Assembly (NCBI GenBank): GCA_021730945.1
Contig: JAKFYH010000041.1
Location: 1-42,185 of the forward strand
Direction: 5' to 3'
Source of the DNA: Acidobacteriota bacterium
Lineage (GTDB): Bacteria; Acidobacteriota; Vicinamibacteria; Vicinamibacterales; UBA2999
DNA: 42,185 bases
In this document: positions 17,308 through 24,872 of the stretch, piece after piece
Position numbering within the stretch: position 1 is the stretch's first letter
Layout of the letters: each line of letters begins with the position of its first letter
Notes under the pieces: model-generated
What the model was told of the DNA's origin: nothing
Databases searched by the model: none
Seen by the model: only the letters and a program-made list of their open reading frames with translations
Program-made: the position numbers and the translations under genes

Positions 17308-18645
17308 GTGCGCATCGCCACCGGCCTGTGCGTGGCCGGATTGCTGGCCCTCGCGGCCTGTGCCCCCAAGGCGCCACCAGATCTGGCCGGCGCCCCTCGG
17401 CACCCCGAGTTCATGTTTCCGGTGGTGCCGGCGGGCACACCGGCCGATCTGGCGGCACGGCTCGATCGCGGCTGGCGATACCTGCAACTGGACGACTTGC
17501 GCAGTGCCGAGCGGGAGTTCGCCGCCGCCCTCAAGCAGCAGTCCGGGTTCTATCCGGCCGATGCCGCCCTGGCCTACCTGACGCTCGCCCGACGCAGCGA
17601 AACCGATGCCTTGACGCGCTTCGATCGCGTGCTGGCGGCCGACGCAGCCTACGTGCCCGCGCTGGTGGGCCGCGGGCAGACGTTGCTGGCCATGGACCGG
17701 GTCGGCGAGGCGCTCGGCAGTTTCGAGGCTGCGCTCGTGGCCGATCCGTCGCTGGTTGATCTCAAGGGACGCGTCGAGGTGCTGCGGTTCCGGGCCACAC
17801 AGGATCTGCTGGCCCGCGCGAAGGCGGCCGCCGACCAACGCCGCTGGGACGAAGCCCGGATGGTCTACCAGCAAGCCATTGCCGCCTCCCCTGAGTCGGC
17901 GTTCCTCTATCGCGACCTGGCCGCCGTCGAGCAGAAGGCCGGCGATGGCGCCGCCGCGCTCGACCGATACCGCCAGGCGGTGGATCTGGATGCCAGCGAT
18001 GCCCAGTCGCTGTCGGCGATTGGCGGACTGCTGGAAGCTGCCGATGATGTGGTTGGCGCACTGTCGGCCTACGAACGCGCCCGTGCCATTGACCTGGGAG
18101 CGGTGCCCGATAGCGCCATCTCGCGCGTGCGCGCCCGCGCAGCGCTCCTGAAGTTGCCGGCGCCCTACCGTGCGATACCCGGCAACTCCGGCATCGCGCG
18201 CGGCGAAGTTGCCGCCCTGATTGGCGTGCGCCTGGAGGCACTGGTTGCCCGGGCGCGGACCCGGCAGTTGGTGATCACCGATATCCGCGGGCATTGGGCG
18301 CAGCAATGGATTGCCGCGGTCGCGCGCGCGGGAATCATGGATCCGCTGCCCAACTACGAGTTCCAGCCCGGCCAGCCCGTGCGGCGTGGCGAACTGGCGC
18401 TGACGGTCTCGCGGTTGCTGGGACTAATCGGCGCGGCCAAGCCCGACCTGTTGGCGAAATGGCAGGCGGCGACGGTGACGGTGAACGACGTGCCGGCCAG
18501 CCACTTGAGTTACCCCTTCGTGGCGCAGGCGGTGGCGGCCGGGGCGATGCAGCTATCCGCCGGTAACTTTGATCTGTTGCGCGCCGTGACCGGCGCCGAA
18601 GCCATCGAAATCATCGGCCGCCTCGAGGCGCTGGCCCGGCCATGA
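17308..18645 (+). CDS. TPR lipoprotein with C-terminal SLH-like repeats
   Basis: 445 aa from the GTG at 17308, 1 nt after the hflX stop. This start gives a clean lipoprotein signal peptide with lipobox Leu15-Ala-Ala-Cys18. Residues 45-290 form TPR-like helical pairs (for example ARLDRGWRYLQLDDLRSAEREF and ALDRYRQAVDLDASDAQSLS). Two SLH-like modules follow, at about 323-372 (ITDIRGHWAQQWIAAVARAG) and 392-445 (VNDVPASHLSYPFVAQAVAAG). The lipid anchor plus SLH suggests an envelope protein that tethers membrane to wall or surface polymer while its TPRs bind a partner. Function not known. The next gene overlaps by ATGA. Confidence 0.85.
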   Translation: MRIATGLCVAGLLALAACAPKAPPDLAGAPRHPEFMFPVVPAGTPADLAARLDRGWRYLQLDDLRSAEREFAAALKQQSGFYPADAALAYLTLARRSETDALTRFDRVLAADAAYVPALVGRGQTLLAMDRVGEALGSFEAALVADPSLVDLKGRVEVLRFRATQDLLARAKAAADQRRWDEARMVYQQAIAASPESAFLYRDLAAVEQKAGDGAAALDRYRQAVDLDASDAQSLSAIGGLLEAADDVVGALSAYERARAIDLGAVPDSAISRVRARAALLKLPAPYRAIPGNSGIARGEVAALIGVRLEALVARARTRQLVITDIRGHWAQQWIAAVARAGIMDPLPNYEFQPGQPVRRGELALTVSRLLGLIGAAKPDLLAKWQAATVTVNDVPASHLSYPFVAQAVAAGAMQLSAGNFDLLRAVTGAEAIEIIGRLEALARP

Positions 18646-19199
18646 GCACGCAGGTCTTTACGCTGGCCAATCAGCTCACCATCCTGCGGATGCTGCTGGT
18701 GCCGGTGTTTGTGCTGCTGACGCTCTACGGCAATGTCGGCTGGGCGCTCCTGACCTTCATGTTCGCCGGCCTCACCGACCTGCTGGATGGCCTCGCCGCG
18801 CGCAAGACCAGTGGCAAGACCGACCTGGGCGCCTGGCTCGATCCGATTGCCGACAAGCTCCTGATCGGCGCGACCTTCGTGGTGCTGACGCTGCCCAACA
18901 GCGGCCTGGTCAATCGCCTGCCGCTGTGGCTGACCGTCACCGTTATCAGCCGTGACGTCGGCATCCTGCTCACCGTCGCCATCGTCAATCTGGCCATCGG
19001 CCCGCGGACGTTCCGGCCCTCACCGCTCGGGAAGCTGGCGACGGCGGTGTTTGTGATGGCGTGCGTGGTGGTGATGTTCTTCAATTACCTGGGTCACACG
19101 TCGGTATGGGTGGACGTTGTGATCTGGCTGTCGCTGGCCATCACCCTGGCGTCGTGGGTGGACTACGTGTGGCGGCTGGCGCGGATCATTAACAAGTAG
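18642..19199 (+). CDS. pgsA: CDP-diacylglycerol-glycerol-3-phosphate phosphatidyltransferase-like
   Basis: 185 aa, multi-spanning. It has the CDP-alcohol phosphatidyltransferase motif D-G-x2-A-R-x8-G-x3-D-x3-D (DGLAARKTSGKTDLGAWLDPIADK). Length and N-terminus (LANQLTILRMLLVPVFVLL) fit PgsA, the phosphatidylglycerophosphate synthase of phosphatidylglycerol synthesis at the inner membrane. Another acceptor alcohol cannot be excluded. Its ATG overlaps the upstream lipoprotein stop. A large hairpin begins 2 nt after its TAG. Confidence 0.88.
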   Translation: MSTQVFTLANQLTILRMLLVPVFVLLTLYGNVGWALLTFMFAGLTDLLDGLAARKTSGKTDLGAWLDPIADKLLIGATFVVLTLPNSGLVNRLPLWLTVTVISRDVGILLTVAIVNLAIGPRTFRPSPLGKLATAVFVMACVVVMFFNYLGHTSVWVDVVIWLSLAITLASWVDYVWRLARIINK

Positions 19200-19200
19200 G

Positions 19201-19228
19201 CGCGGACCGGGCTGCGCCCGGGTCCGCG
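19201..19228 (+). terminator. Strong hairpin after pgsA, first stem of array A
   Basis: CGCGGACC (19201-19208) pairs with GGTCCGCG (19221-19228), and GGGC (19209-19212) with GCCC (19216-19219). The loop is TGC and one G is bulged. There is no T-run. It could end the hflX-pgsA transcript or protect its 3' end. Confidence 0.5.
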
Positions 19229-19298
19229 TGGGGCGCCTCGCTGCGCTCGGCGTGGGGCTCGGCGCTTTGCGCCTCGTAAGGCTCGCGCCCTTCGGCGC
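19201..19298 (+). repeat. Mini-hairpin array A (plus orientation)
   Basis: Array of short GC hairpins joined by conserved linkers of the type TCGTGGGGCTC. Stems: 19201-19228, GGCGC/GCGCC at 19261-19273 (loop TTT) and GCGCC/GGCGC at 19285-19298 (loop CTTC). Between the first two lies a 24-bp block (19230-19253) that recurs exactly, inverted, at 24849-24872 in array D. See arrays B, C and D. Confidence 0.8.
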
Positions 19299-19317
19299 TC
19301 GTGGGGAACAGTCCGAG

Positions 19318-19584
19318 GTGATCGGCACGGTCCACTCATTTCTGCGGTTTCCGTCCGGTTGGCGGTTTGGCGAGTTCATTCAGCCGCAGGTGTTCTTAAA
19401 CCTGCACGCGCGCGACGGACGTCGACGCGTGGCAGATATTGGACTACCGGAACTGCCGGTAGGCCGGGATGCCGACGGATTGTATGTGGTCGATTACGGC
19501 GAGAAGGGCCGTCAGGGCAGTCACCTCGAGGTGTCGATTCTGAGGATCCCGGTGAAGATTGGGACGGAGGGCTTCCGCCGCTAA
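19318..19584 (+). CDS. Orphan hypothetical ORF between inverted hairpin arrays
   Basis: 88 aa from a GTG at 19318. The frame stays open upstream into array A (to 19228), but that part only translates the repeat. The peptide is hydrophilic and looks beta-rich (for example PQVFLNLHARDGRRRVADIG and GLYVVDYGEKG), with no family I recognise. Third codon positions are visibly less GC-rich than in neighbouring genes. It may be a real small gene, a decaying gene or chance. It lies exactly between arrays A and B. Confidence 0.4.
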   Translation: MIGTVHSFLRFPSGWRFGEFIQPQVFLNLHARDGRRRVADIGLPELPVGRDADGLYVVDYGEKGRQGSHLEVSILRIPVKIGTEGFRR

Positions 19585-19592
19585 CCCAAGGA

Positions 19593-19686
19593 GGCCGGCT
19601 TGGCCGGCCGACCCCCACGATGGCGCATTAGCGCCGAGCCCTACGAGGCGCATGAGCGCCGAGCCCTACGAGCGGCGCAGCCGCTC
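19593..19686 (-). repeat. Mini-hairpin array B (minus orientation)
   Basis: Four perfect hairpins: GGCCGGC/GCCGGCC (19593-19609, loop TTG), GGCGC/GCGCC (19622-19635, loop ATTA), GGCGC/GCGCC (19647-19660, loop ATGA) and GAGCGGC/GCCGCTC (19670-19686, loop GCA). The linkers GAGCCCTACGA at 19636 and GAGCCCTACG at 19661 are the reverse complement of the array A linker, so A and B face each other across the 19318-19584 ORF. The deaD stop is 7 nt further on. Confidence 0.85.
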
Positions 19687-19692
19687 GCCCCC

Positions 19693-21006
19693 TTACGTCC
19701 GTCCGCGTCGGCCAGTCGGGCCGCTACGACGACCACCGGGCCCACGCGGACGCCATGACCCGCCGCCCCCGCTTCCGCCGGGCCGATGCCCGCCAGGACG
19801 CGCATGCGATCGGCCGCCGCCGGGCGGCCGATTGCCGAGGGGCGCGGCCGAACGATCGCCGGCCGCGACCGGGTGCGGCGTGTTGGCCACGAATCCCTCA
19901 AGCTTGCGGCGGGCGATGCCTCGACCGAGAAACTTCTCCAGCCGGCGCAGGTCGTCCATCTCGTCGTGCGAGACAAAGCTGATGGCGTCGCCAATGGCCT
20001 GGGCGCGTCCGGTCCGGCCAATGCGGTGCACGTAGTCTTCCGGCTGCGGCGGGAAGTCGTAGTTGATGACGTGGGAGATCCCGTCGACGTCGATGCCGCG
20101 CGCGGCGATGTCGGTGGCGACCAGGCAGCGGACCTCACCTGACTTGAAGCGCTTAAGCGCGAGGATGCGCTGGCCCTGGGTGCGGTTCGAGTGCAGCGTC
20201 GCGCACTTGATGCCGGCGCTCTCCAGCTTGCGGGCAATGCGATCGGCGCCGTGCTTGGTCCGCGAAAACACCAACACCGACTCCAGGGCCGCATCCTGCA
20301 GCAGGTGCACGAGGGCCGGCACCTTGGCCGCCTGCGACAGTTCGACAATCCACTGCGCGACCGCTTCGACTGGCGTCGATCGCGCGCCAATCTCGACCAG
20401 CACCGGGGTCTTGAGAAATTCCTTCGAGACCGCCTCGATCTCCTTCGACAGGGTGGCGGAGAACAGCAGGGTCTGGCGCACCTTGGGCGTGGCCGCGACA
20501 ATCTTGCGAATCGGCGGCAAAAATCCCATGTCGAGCATGCGGTCGGCCTCGTCCAGCACGAGCACCTGCAGGTCGGCGAAGTTGACGTGGCGCTGCTGCA
20601 TCAGATCCAGCAGCCGTCCGGGCGTGGCCACCGCGATGTCGACGCCGCGGCCGAGCGCCTGAATCTGCGGCCCTTCGCCGACGCCGCCGAAGATGGTGGC
20701 GTAGCGCAGGTGCAGGTGGCGGCCGTAGGCGCGGATGTTCTCCTCGATCTGTGCCACCAGCTCGCGGGTCGGCGCGACCACCAGCGCCCGCATGTGTTTC
20801 TGTGACGGCGACGCGCTCAGGCGCTCGAGCAGCGGCAGCACGAATGCCGCGGTCTTGCCGGTGCCGGTTTGCGCCACGCCAATGATGTCGCGGCCTTCGA
20901 GGATGACGGGAATGGCCTTGGCCTGGATCGGCGTCGGCTCGACGTAGCCCTGCTCCTGAAGTGCGGTGGTGATTTTCGGTCCGAGCCCGAGGGTCGTGAA
21001 CGGCAA
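19693..21006 (-). CDS. DEAD-box RNA helicase, RhlE-like
   Basis: 437 aa from a TTG directly after the upstream stop (TAGTTG). The start fits the family N-terminus (FTTLGL...YVEPTPIQ). All core motifs are present: Q motif, AQTGTGKT, PTRELVAQ, TPGR, DEAD, SAT, and HRIGRTGR of domain 2. The tail after about residue 375 is Gly/Arg/Pro-rich, which in RhlE-type proteins binds RNA nonspecifically. It should unwind short RNA duplexes in ribosome assembly or decay. Its place as last gene of a polysaccharide operon is unusual. Confidence 0.93.
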   Translation of the reverse strand: MPFTTLGLGPKITTALQEQGYVEPTPIQAKAIPVILEGRDIIGVAQTGTGKTAAFVLPLLERLSASPSQKHMRALVVAPTRELVAQIEENIRAYGRHLHLRYATIFGGVGEGPQIQALGRGVDIAVATPGRLLDLMQQRHVNFADLQVLVLDEADRMLDMGFLPPIRKIVAATPKVRQTLLFSATLSKEIEAVSKEFLKTPVLVEIGARSTPVEAVAQWIVELSQAAKVPALVHLLQDAALESVLVFSRTKHGADRIARKLESAGIKCATLHSNRTQGQRILALKRFKSGEVRCLVATDIAARGIDVDGISHVINYDFPPQPEDYVHRIGRTGRAQAIGDAISFVSHDEMDDLRRLEKFLGRGIARRKLEGFVANTPHPVAAGDRSAAPLGNRPPGGGRSHARPGGHRPGGSGGGGSWRPRGPGGRRSGPTGRRGRT

Positions 21007-21948
21007 CTACGAGCCCAGGACCTTTGCCCTGAAGTAGTCGATGGTGCGGCCGAGGCCCTCGTCCAGCGAGACTTTCGGTTCCCATCCAAGCAACGTGCGG
21101 GCGCGCGTGATGTCGGGCTGGCGCACCTTGGGGTCGTCGGTCGGCAGCGGCTTGTAGATAATCTTGCTGCTCGATCCGGTCATGGCAATGATCTGGCGCG
21201 CGATCTGCTCGATCGTCATCTCCTGCGGATTGCCGATGTTGATCGGATCGTTCTCCTTGGAGAGCATGAGCCGGATCAGGCCGTCGACCAGGTCGCTGAT
21301 GTAGCAGAAGCTGCGGGTCTGGCTGCCGTCGCCGAACACCGTGACATCCTGGTTGAGCAGGGCCTGCGACATGAACGCCGGTACCGCGCGGCCGTCGCGG
21401 ATGCGCATGCGGGGGCCATAGGTGTTGAAGATGCGGACGATCTTGGTGTCGAGGTTGTGAAAGCGCCGATAGGCGACGGTCATCGCCTCGGCAAACCGCT
21501 TGGCCTCGTCGTAAACGCCGCGCGGGCCGATCGGATTGACGTTGCCCCAGTAGGTTTCCTTCTGCGGGTGCTCGAGCGGATCGCCGTAGACCTCCGAGGT
21601 GGAGGCAATCATGAACACCGCGCCCTTCGCCTTGGCCAGGCCGAGCGCCTTGTGCGTGCCGAGCGCGCCGACCTTCAGGGTTGGAATCGGCAGTTCGAGA
21701 TAGTCGATCGGGCTGGCCGGACTGGCCCAGTGCAGCACGAAGTCCACCGGACCGTCGACGTCGATGTAGTTGGTGACGTCGTGGCGGATGAACTGGAAGT
21801 CGCGATCGCGCAGGTGCGCGATGTTGGCCAGGTCGCCGGTCAGCAGGTTGTCGATGCCGACCACCGAGAAGCCGCGGTCGAGCAGGGCCTCCGACAAGTG
21901 CGAGCCAATGAAGCCGGCGGCGCCGGTAATGACCACTCGTGGCATCAT
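21007..21948 (-). CDS. UDP-glucuronate decarboxylase (UDP-xylose synthase)
   Basis: 313 aa from the ATG at 21948, overlapping the upstream stop (ATGA). The next ATG at 21945 has better spacing from GGAG. An extended SDR with [10 protein letters not shown] for NAD binding, and STSEVYGDP plus the catalytic YDEAKR. The family hallmarks [18 protein letters not shown] and [11 protein letters not shown] identify UXS over other epimerase-like SDRs. It converts UDP-glucuronate to UDP-xylose, and its substrate would come from the Ugd encoded at 29109-30407. Confidence 0.92.
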   Translation of the reverse strand: MMPRVVITGAAGFIGSHLSEALLDRGFSVVGIDNLLTGDLANIAHLRDRDFQFIRHDVTNYIDVDGPVDFVLHWASPASPIDYLELPIPTLKVGALGTHKALGLAKAKGAVFMIASTSEVYGDPLEHPQKETYWGNVNPIGPRGVYDEAKRFAEAMTVAYRRFHNLDTKIVRIFNTYGPRMRIRDGRAVPAFMSQALLNQDVTVFGDGSQTRSFCYISDLVDGLIRLMLSKENDPINIGNPQEMTIEQIARQIIAMTGSSSKIIYKPLPTDDPKVRQPDITRARTLLGWEPKVSLDEGLGRTIDYFRAKVLGS

Positions 21949-23384
21949 GCCGCTCCGCGGTTGGGGGTAAGCACGCGCAGAAGAGTCAGCCACATGATCT
22001 TGATATCCAGGGTTACCGACCAGTTCTCGATGTAGTACAGGTCGTACTCGATTCGCTTCTCGAGCGAGGTATTGCCGCGCCAGCCGTTCACCTGGGCCCA
22101 GCCGGTGATGCCGGCCTTGACCTTGTGCCGCAGCATGTACTGCGGGATGCGGTGCTTGAATTGCTCGACGAAGAAGGGCCGCTCGGGCCGCGGCCCGACG
22201 ATCGACATCTCGCCCACCAGCACGTTCCAGAACTGCGGCCACTCGTCGAGGTCGTGCGCGCGCAGCCAGGCGCCGACACCGGTGGCGCGCGGATCGTTCT
22301 CGTCCGACCACACCGGGCCCTCCCGTTCGGCATCAATCGGCATGGTGCGGAACTTGTAGACGTTGAACTGCTTGCCGTCCAGCCCCATCCGCTCCTGGGT
22401 GTAGAAGATTGGTCCCGGCGATCCGCGCTTGATCAGCCACGAAATCAGCAACCCCGGAATTGCCATCGCCGCCAGCGCGCCCATCGAAATCAGGATGTCG
22501 AGCGTTCGCTTGATGAAGGCGCTCACGCCCTGGAGCGGTACGTCGTTCAGGTTGATCACCGGGACGCCGTCGAGGTCTTCGAGCCGCGCGCGCAGGGCGA
22601 TGAACTGCAGCAGATCCGGCACCACCTTGACGTCGACGCCTTCACGGCTGGTCGACTCGACCAGGTCGAGCAGCTTCATGTGCTCTTCGAGCGGCAAGGC
22701 CACGTAGAGATCGTCGATCTTCTCGTTGGCAACAATGTCGGCGGCCTCGCTGAGCGAGCCGAGCAGCGGCAGGCCGCGGTAGCCCAGGTGATCGCCGCCC
22801 GCCTTGTCGTCGACGAAGCCGACCAACTGGTAGCCCAGCTCGCGGTGTTCGAGCATGCGGTCGGCCACGACCCGGCCCAGTTCGCCGGCCCCGGCAATCA
22901 GGATGCGCCGCAGGCCGACGCCAGCCAGCCAGCGCCGTTCGAGCGCCTCGCGAATAAACTTGCGCGACAAATAGCCGAACGCGATGTTGCAGACCAGGAA
23001 CAGGCCCCAGACCAGGCGTGAGACCTCGAACGCGCCGATGTTGCGCTGCACGTCAGACGCGTAGTAGGCCTGGAAGTACAGGGTGCTGACGATGCCGAAG
23101 ACCACGGCGAAGATGCTGCCGACCAGCACGTTGAAGAAGTCATCAATGCGCGAGCGGCCGCGGCGCAGGCGGTACAAGCCCTGGAAGTGAAAGCCGATCG
23201 GCACCACCAGGGCGACAAACGGCAGCACCATGAAGTACTGCTCGATCGGCGGCTGGCCGCGGGTGATCTCGAACAGCCCGGCTTCAAAGCGCAGGACGTA
23301 GGCCAGCACGAAGGCCACCATGCCCATCACGGCGTCGGTGCCGACGTGAAAGGCCACCAGCAGGCGGTTATGTCGCCTTACCAT
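21945..23384 (-). CDS. Polyprenyl-phosphate sugar-1-phosphate transferase (WcaJ/WbaP-like)
   Basis: 479 aa from the ATG at 23384, overlapping the upstream glycosyltransferase gene by 7 nt. There are four N-terminal membrane helices (to about residue 145), a Rossmann-type CoA-binding-like domain ([20 protein letters not shown]), another membrane segment, and the C-terminal catalytic Bac_transf domain ([55 protein letters not shown]-type end). It starts glycan assembly by moving a sugar-1-phosphate from a UDP-sugar onto undecaprenyl phosphate. Confidence 0.94.
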   Translation of the reverse strand: MVRRHNRLLVAFHVGTDAVMGMVAFVLAYVLRFEAGLFEITRGQPPIEQYFMVLPFVALVVPIGFHFQGLYRLRRGRSRIDDFFNVLVGSIFAVVFGIVSTLYFQAYYASDVQRNIGAFEVSRLVWGLFLVCNIAFGYLSRKFIREALERRWLAGVGLRRILIAGAGELGRVVADRMLEHRELGYQLVGFVDDKAGGDHLGYRGLPLLGSLSEAADIVANEKIDDLYVALPLEEHMKLLDLVESTSREGVDVKVVPDLLQFIALRARLEDLDGVPVINLNDVPLQGVSAFIKRTLDILISMGALAAMAIPGLLISWLIKRGSPGPIFYTQERMGLDGKQFNVYKFRTMPIDAEREGPVWSDENDPRATGVGAWLRAHDLDEWPQFWNVLVGEMSIVGPRPERPFFVEQFKHRIPQYMLRHKVKAGITGWAQVNGWRGNTSLEKRIEYDLYYIENWSVTLDIKIMWLTLLRVLTPNRGAA

Positions 23385-24514
23385 CGGGTCCCCGCCGGCG
23401 CGCGCATCGTGTCGTCCACGATCTGTTCGACCTCGGTCACGAACCGGCCGCGCGAAAAGGTTTCGGCGTGAGCGCGAATGCGCGCCGGATTCCACGGCGT
23501 CGCCGCGGCGCGCTGCAGGGCGCCGGCCAGCGAGTCGACGGTACCTTCGCCGAACAGCACGCCGGTCTCGCCGTCAATCACGGTATCCAGGGCGCCGCCG
23601 CGCCCAAAGGCGACCACCGGGCGGCCACACGCTTGCGCCTCGACCGGCACGATACCAAAATCCTCTTCACCGGGAAGGATGGCCGCGGTGCAGCTGCGAT
23701 ACAGCGTGCGAATCTCGTCGTCTGAACGCCAGCCGGCCAGTTCGATGCCGTCACCGGTGAGCCGCTCGAGTGCCTGGCGTTCCGGGCCGCTGCCGACCAC
23801 GGTGAGGCGGACGCCCGCCCGCCTGGCCGCCATCATGGCCAGATCGACACGCTTGTAGGGCACCAGGGCCGACACCACGAGGAAATGAGGCGACGCGCTC
23901 ACCGAAGGCTCCGATGGCGGTGGGCTGGCGGCGTCAGGGGCGTAGTACTCCGTATCGACCGGTGGATAGACAAGGGTCGACTCACGATTATAGTACAGCG
24001 CGATCCTCCGCGCAACATATTGAGAGATAGCGAGATAGCGGTGTACCCGGCCCTCGGTGGCGCGGTCCCACCGGGCCAGCCCGGCCAGTACCGGCCGGAG
24101 CAGGGCGCTTGGCAGCGCCCCCACCCGATCGGGGCCGAAATAGGCGTCGAACTGGTCCCAGGCGTAGCGCATCGGGGTGAGGCAATAGCAGAGGTGGCGG
24201 GCGCGGCCCGTGACCACCACCGACTTGGCGGCACAGTGGCTGGTGCTGATCACCAGGTCGTAGTCATCGAGGTCGAACTGCTCGATCGCCATGGGGAACA
24301 GCGGCAGGTATTGCCGGTAGAGCCTGCCGGCCATGGGCAGCCAGTGGATCGGCGACTTCTTCACCAGCCGCCGTTCGATCACCGGCGTGACCGTGCCCTT
24401 CAGGTAGACCAGGGTAAACAGATCCGCGGCGGGGAAGACCTCGCAAAACACCTCGAGGGCCTTCTCGCCGCCACGCATGCCGGTGATCCAGTCGTGGATG
24501 AGGGCGACGCGCAC
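23378..24514 (-). CDS. Glycosyltransferase family 4, WbaZ-like
   Basis: 378 aa from a GTG at 24514. N-terminus RVALIHDWITGMRGGEKALE is typical of WbaZ-like GT4 enzymes. The GT-B C-terminal domain has a donor-binding LPGEEDFGIVPVEAQACG, an E-x7-E type motif. It adds a sugar to the lipid-linked glycan in the cytoplasm, and donor and acceptor are not predictable. A TATGAT -10 element (24526-24521) sits 6 nt before the GTG with no Shine-Dalgarno, so a leaderless transcript is possible. First gene of the wcaJ-like/uxs/deaD unit. Confidence 0.88.
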   Translation of the reverse strand: MRVALIHDWITGMRGGEKALEVFCEVFPAADLFTLVYLKGTVTPVIERRLVKKSPIHWLPMAGRLYRQYLPLFPMAIEQFDLDDYDLVISTSHCAAKSVVVTGRARHLCYCLTPMRYAWDQFDAYFGPDRVGALPSALLRPVLAGLARWDRATEGRVHRYLAISQYVARRIALYYNRESTLVYPPVDTEYYAPDAASPPPSEPSVSASPHFLVVSALVPYKRVDLAMMAARRAGVRLTVVGSGPERQALERLTGDGIELAGWRSDDEIRTLYRSCTAAILPGEEDFGIVPVEAQACGRPVVAFGRGGALDTVIDGETGVLFGEGTVDSLAGALQRAAATPWNPARIRAHAETFSRGRFVTEVEQIVDDTMRAPAGTRW

Positions 24515-24539
24515 TTGGGGATCATACAGGGGCTCGCGG

Positions 24540-24639
24540 CGCCCCGTGTGGGGCGGGGGCTTCGCCCCCGTAGGGCTCGCGGCTGGCGCCGCTCGTGGGG
24601 CTCGGGGCTTCGCCCCTTGTAGGGTCGGCGCTTCGCGCC
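24540..24639 (+). repeat. Mini-hairpin array C (plus orientation)
   Basis: Five hairpins: CGCCCC/GGGGCG (24540-24555), CGGGGGC/GCCCCCG (24554-24570, loop TTC), GCGGC/GCCGC (24579-24592), GGGGC/GCCCC (24604-24616, loop TTC) and GGCGC/GCGCC (24627-24639, loop TTC). Linkers TAGGGCTC, TCGTGGGGCTC and TTGTAGGGTC repeat the array A linker. Stems differ between units yet always pair. Confidence 0.85.
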
Positions 24640-24651
24640 TCGTGGGGGGGC

Positions 24652-24680
24652 TTGACCCAAGCAGACGTCACGCGGATGAT
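24652..24680 (+). promoter_or_regulatory. Promoter of the TatA-like peptide ORF
   Basis: TTGACC (24652-24657), 17-bp spacer, GATGAT (24675-24680). The predicted transcript start is at or beside the ATG at 24687, so the mRNA would be leaderless. Confidence 0.4.
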
Positions 24681-24686
24681 TCGTCC

Positions 24687-24773
24687 ATGCCCGCCGGGTT
24701 GTCCCTGTCGCAGCTTGTGCTCTTGATGGTGGTGGCCCTGATCGTGTTCGGCCCGCGGTATCGCTCTCGTTGA
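24687..24773 (+). CDS. 28-aa TatA-like peptide (fragment or microprotein)
   Basis: One hydrophobic helix (LSLSQLVLLMVVALIVFG) followed by the FGP hinge and a basic end (RYRSR). This matches the first 20 to 25 residues of TatA/TatB, membrane subunits of the twin-arginine translocase, but the amphipathic helix and tail are missing. The reading frame stops 5 nt before array D, so a tatA gene may have been cut there. Alternatively it is a complete single-span microprotein. It has a candidate promoter and sits exactly between arrays C and D. No tatC or other tat gene is in the window. Confidence 0.4.
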   Translation: MPAGLSLSQLVLLMVVALIVFGPRYRSR

Positions 24774-24778
24774 CCCGA

Positions 24779-24872
24779 CGAGGGGCGCAGCCTCGAGCCC
24801 CACGACCGCGAAGCGGTCGCCCCACGAGGCGCGTGAGCGCCAAGCCCTACGCCGAGCGCAGCGAGGCGCCCC
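24779..24872 (-). repeat. Mini-hairpin array D (minus orientation)
   Basis: Hairpins CGAGG/CCTCG (24779-24795), CGACCGC/GCGGTCG (24803-24819, loop GAA) and GGCGC/GCGCC (24828-24841, loop GTGA). Linkers AGCCCCA and AAGCCCTACG are array A/C linkers inverted. 24849-24872 is an exact inverted copy of the 24-bp block at 19230-19253. With array C it brackets the TatA-like peptide. Confidence 0.85.

Noticed and set aside
19376-19653. Minus-strand ORFs opposite the orphan ORF
   Set aside because: Peptides are Pro/Arg/Ser-rich low complexity, and start inside the hairpin repeats. The plus frame looks more protein-like, though it too is uncertain.
24540-24639. Ordinary Rho-independent terminator
   Set aside because: Several consecutive hairpins with conserved linkers and no T-run. 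It does not fit a single terminator.
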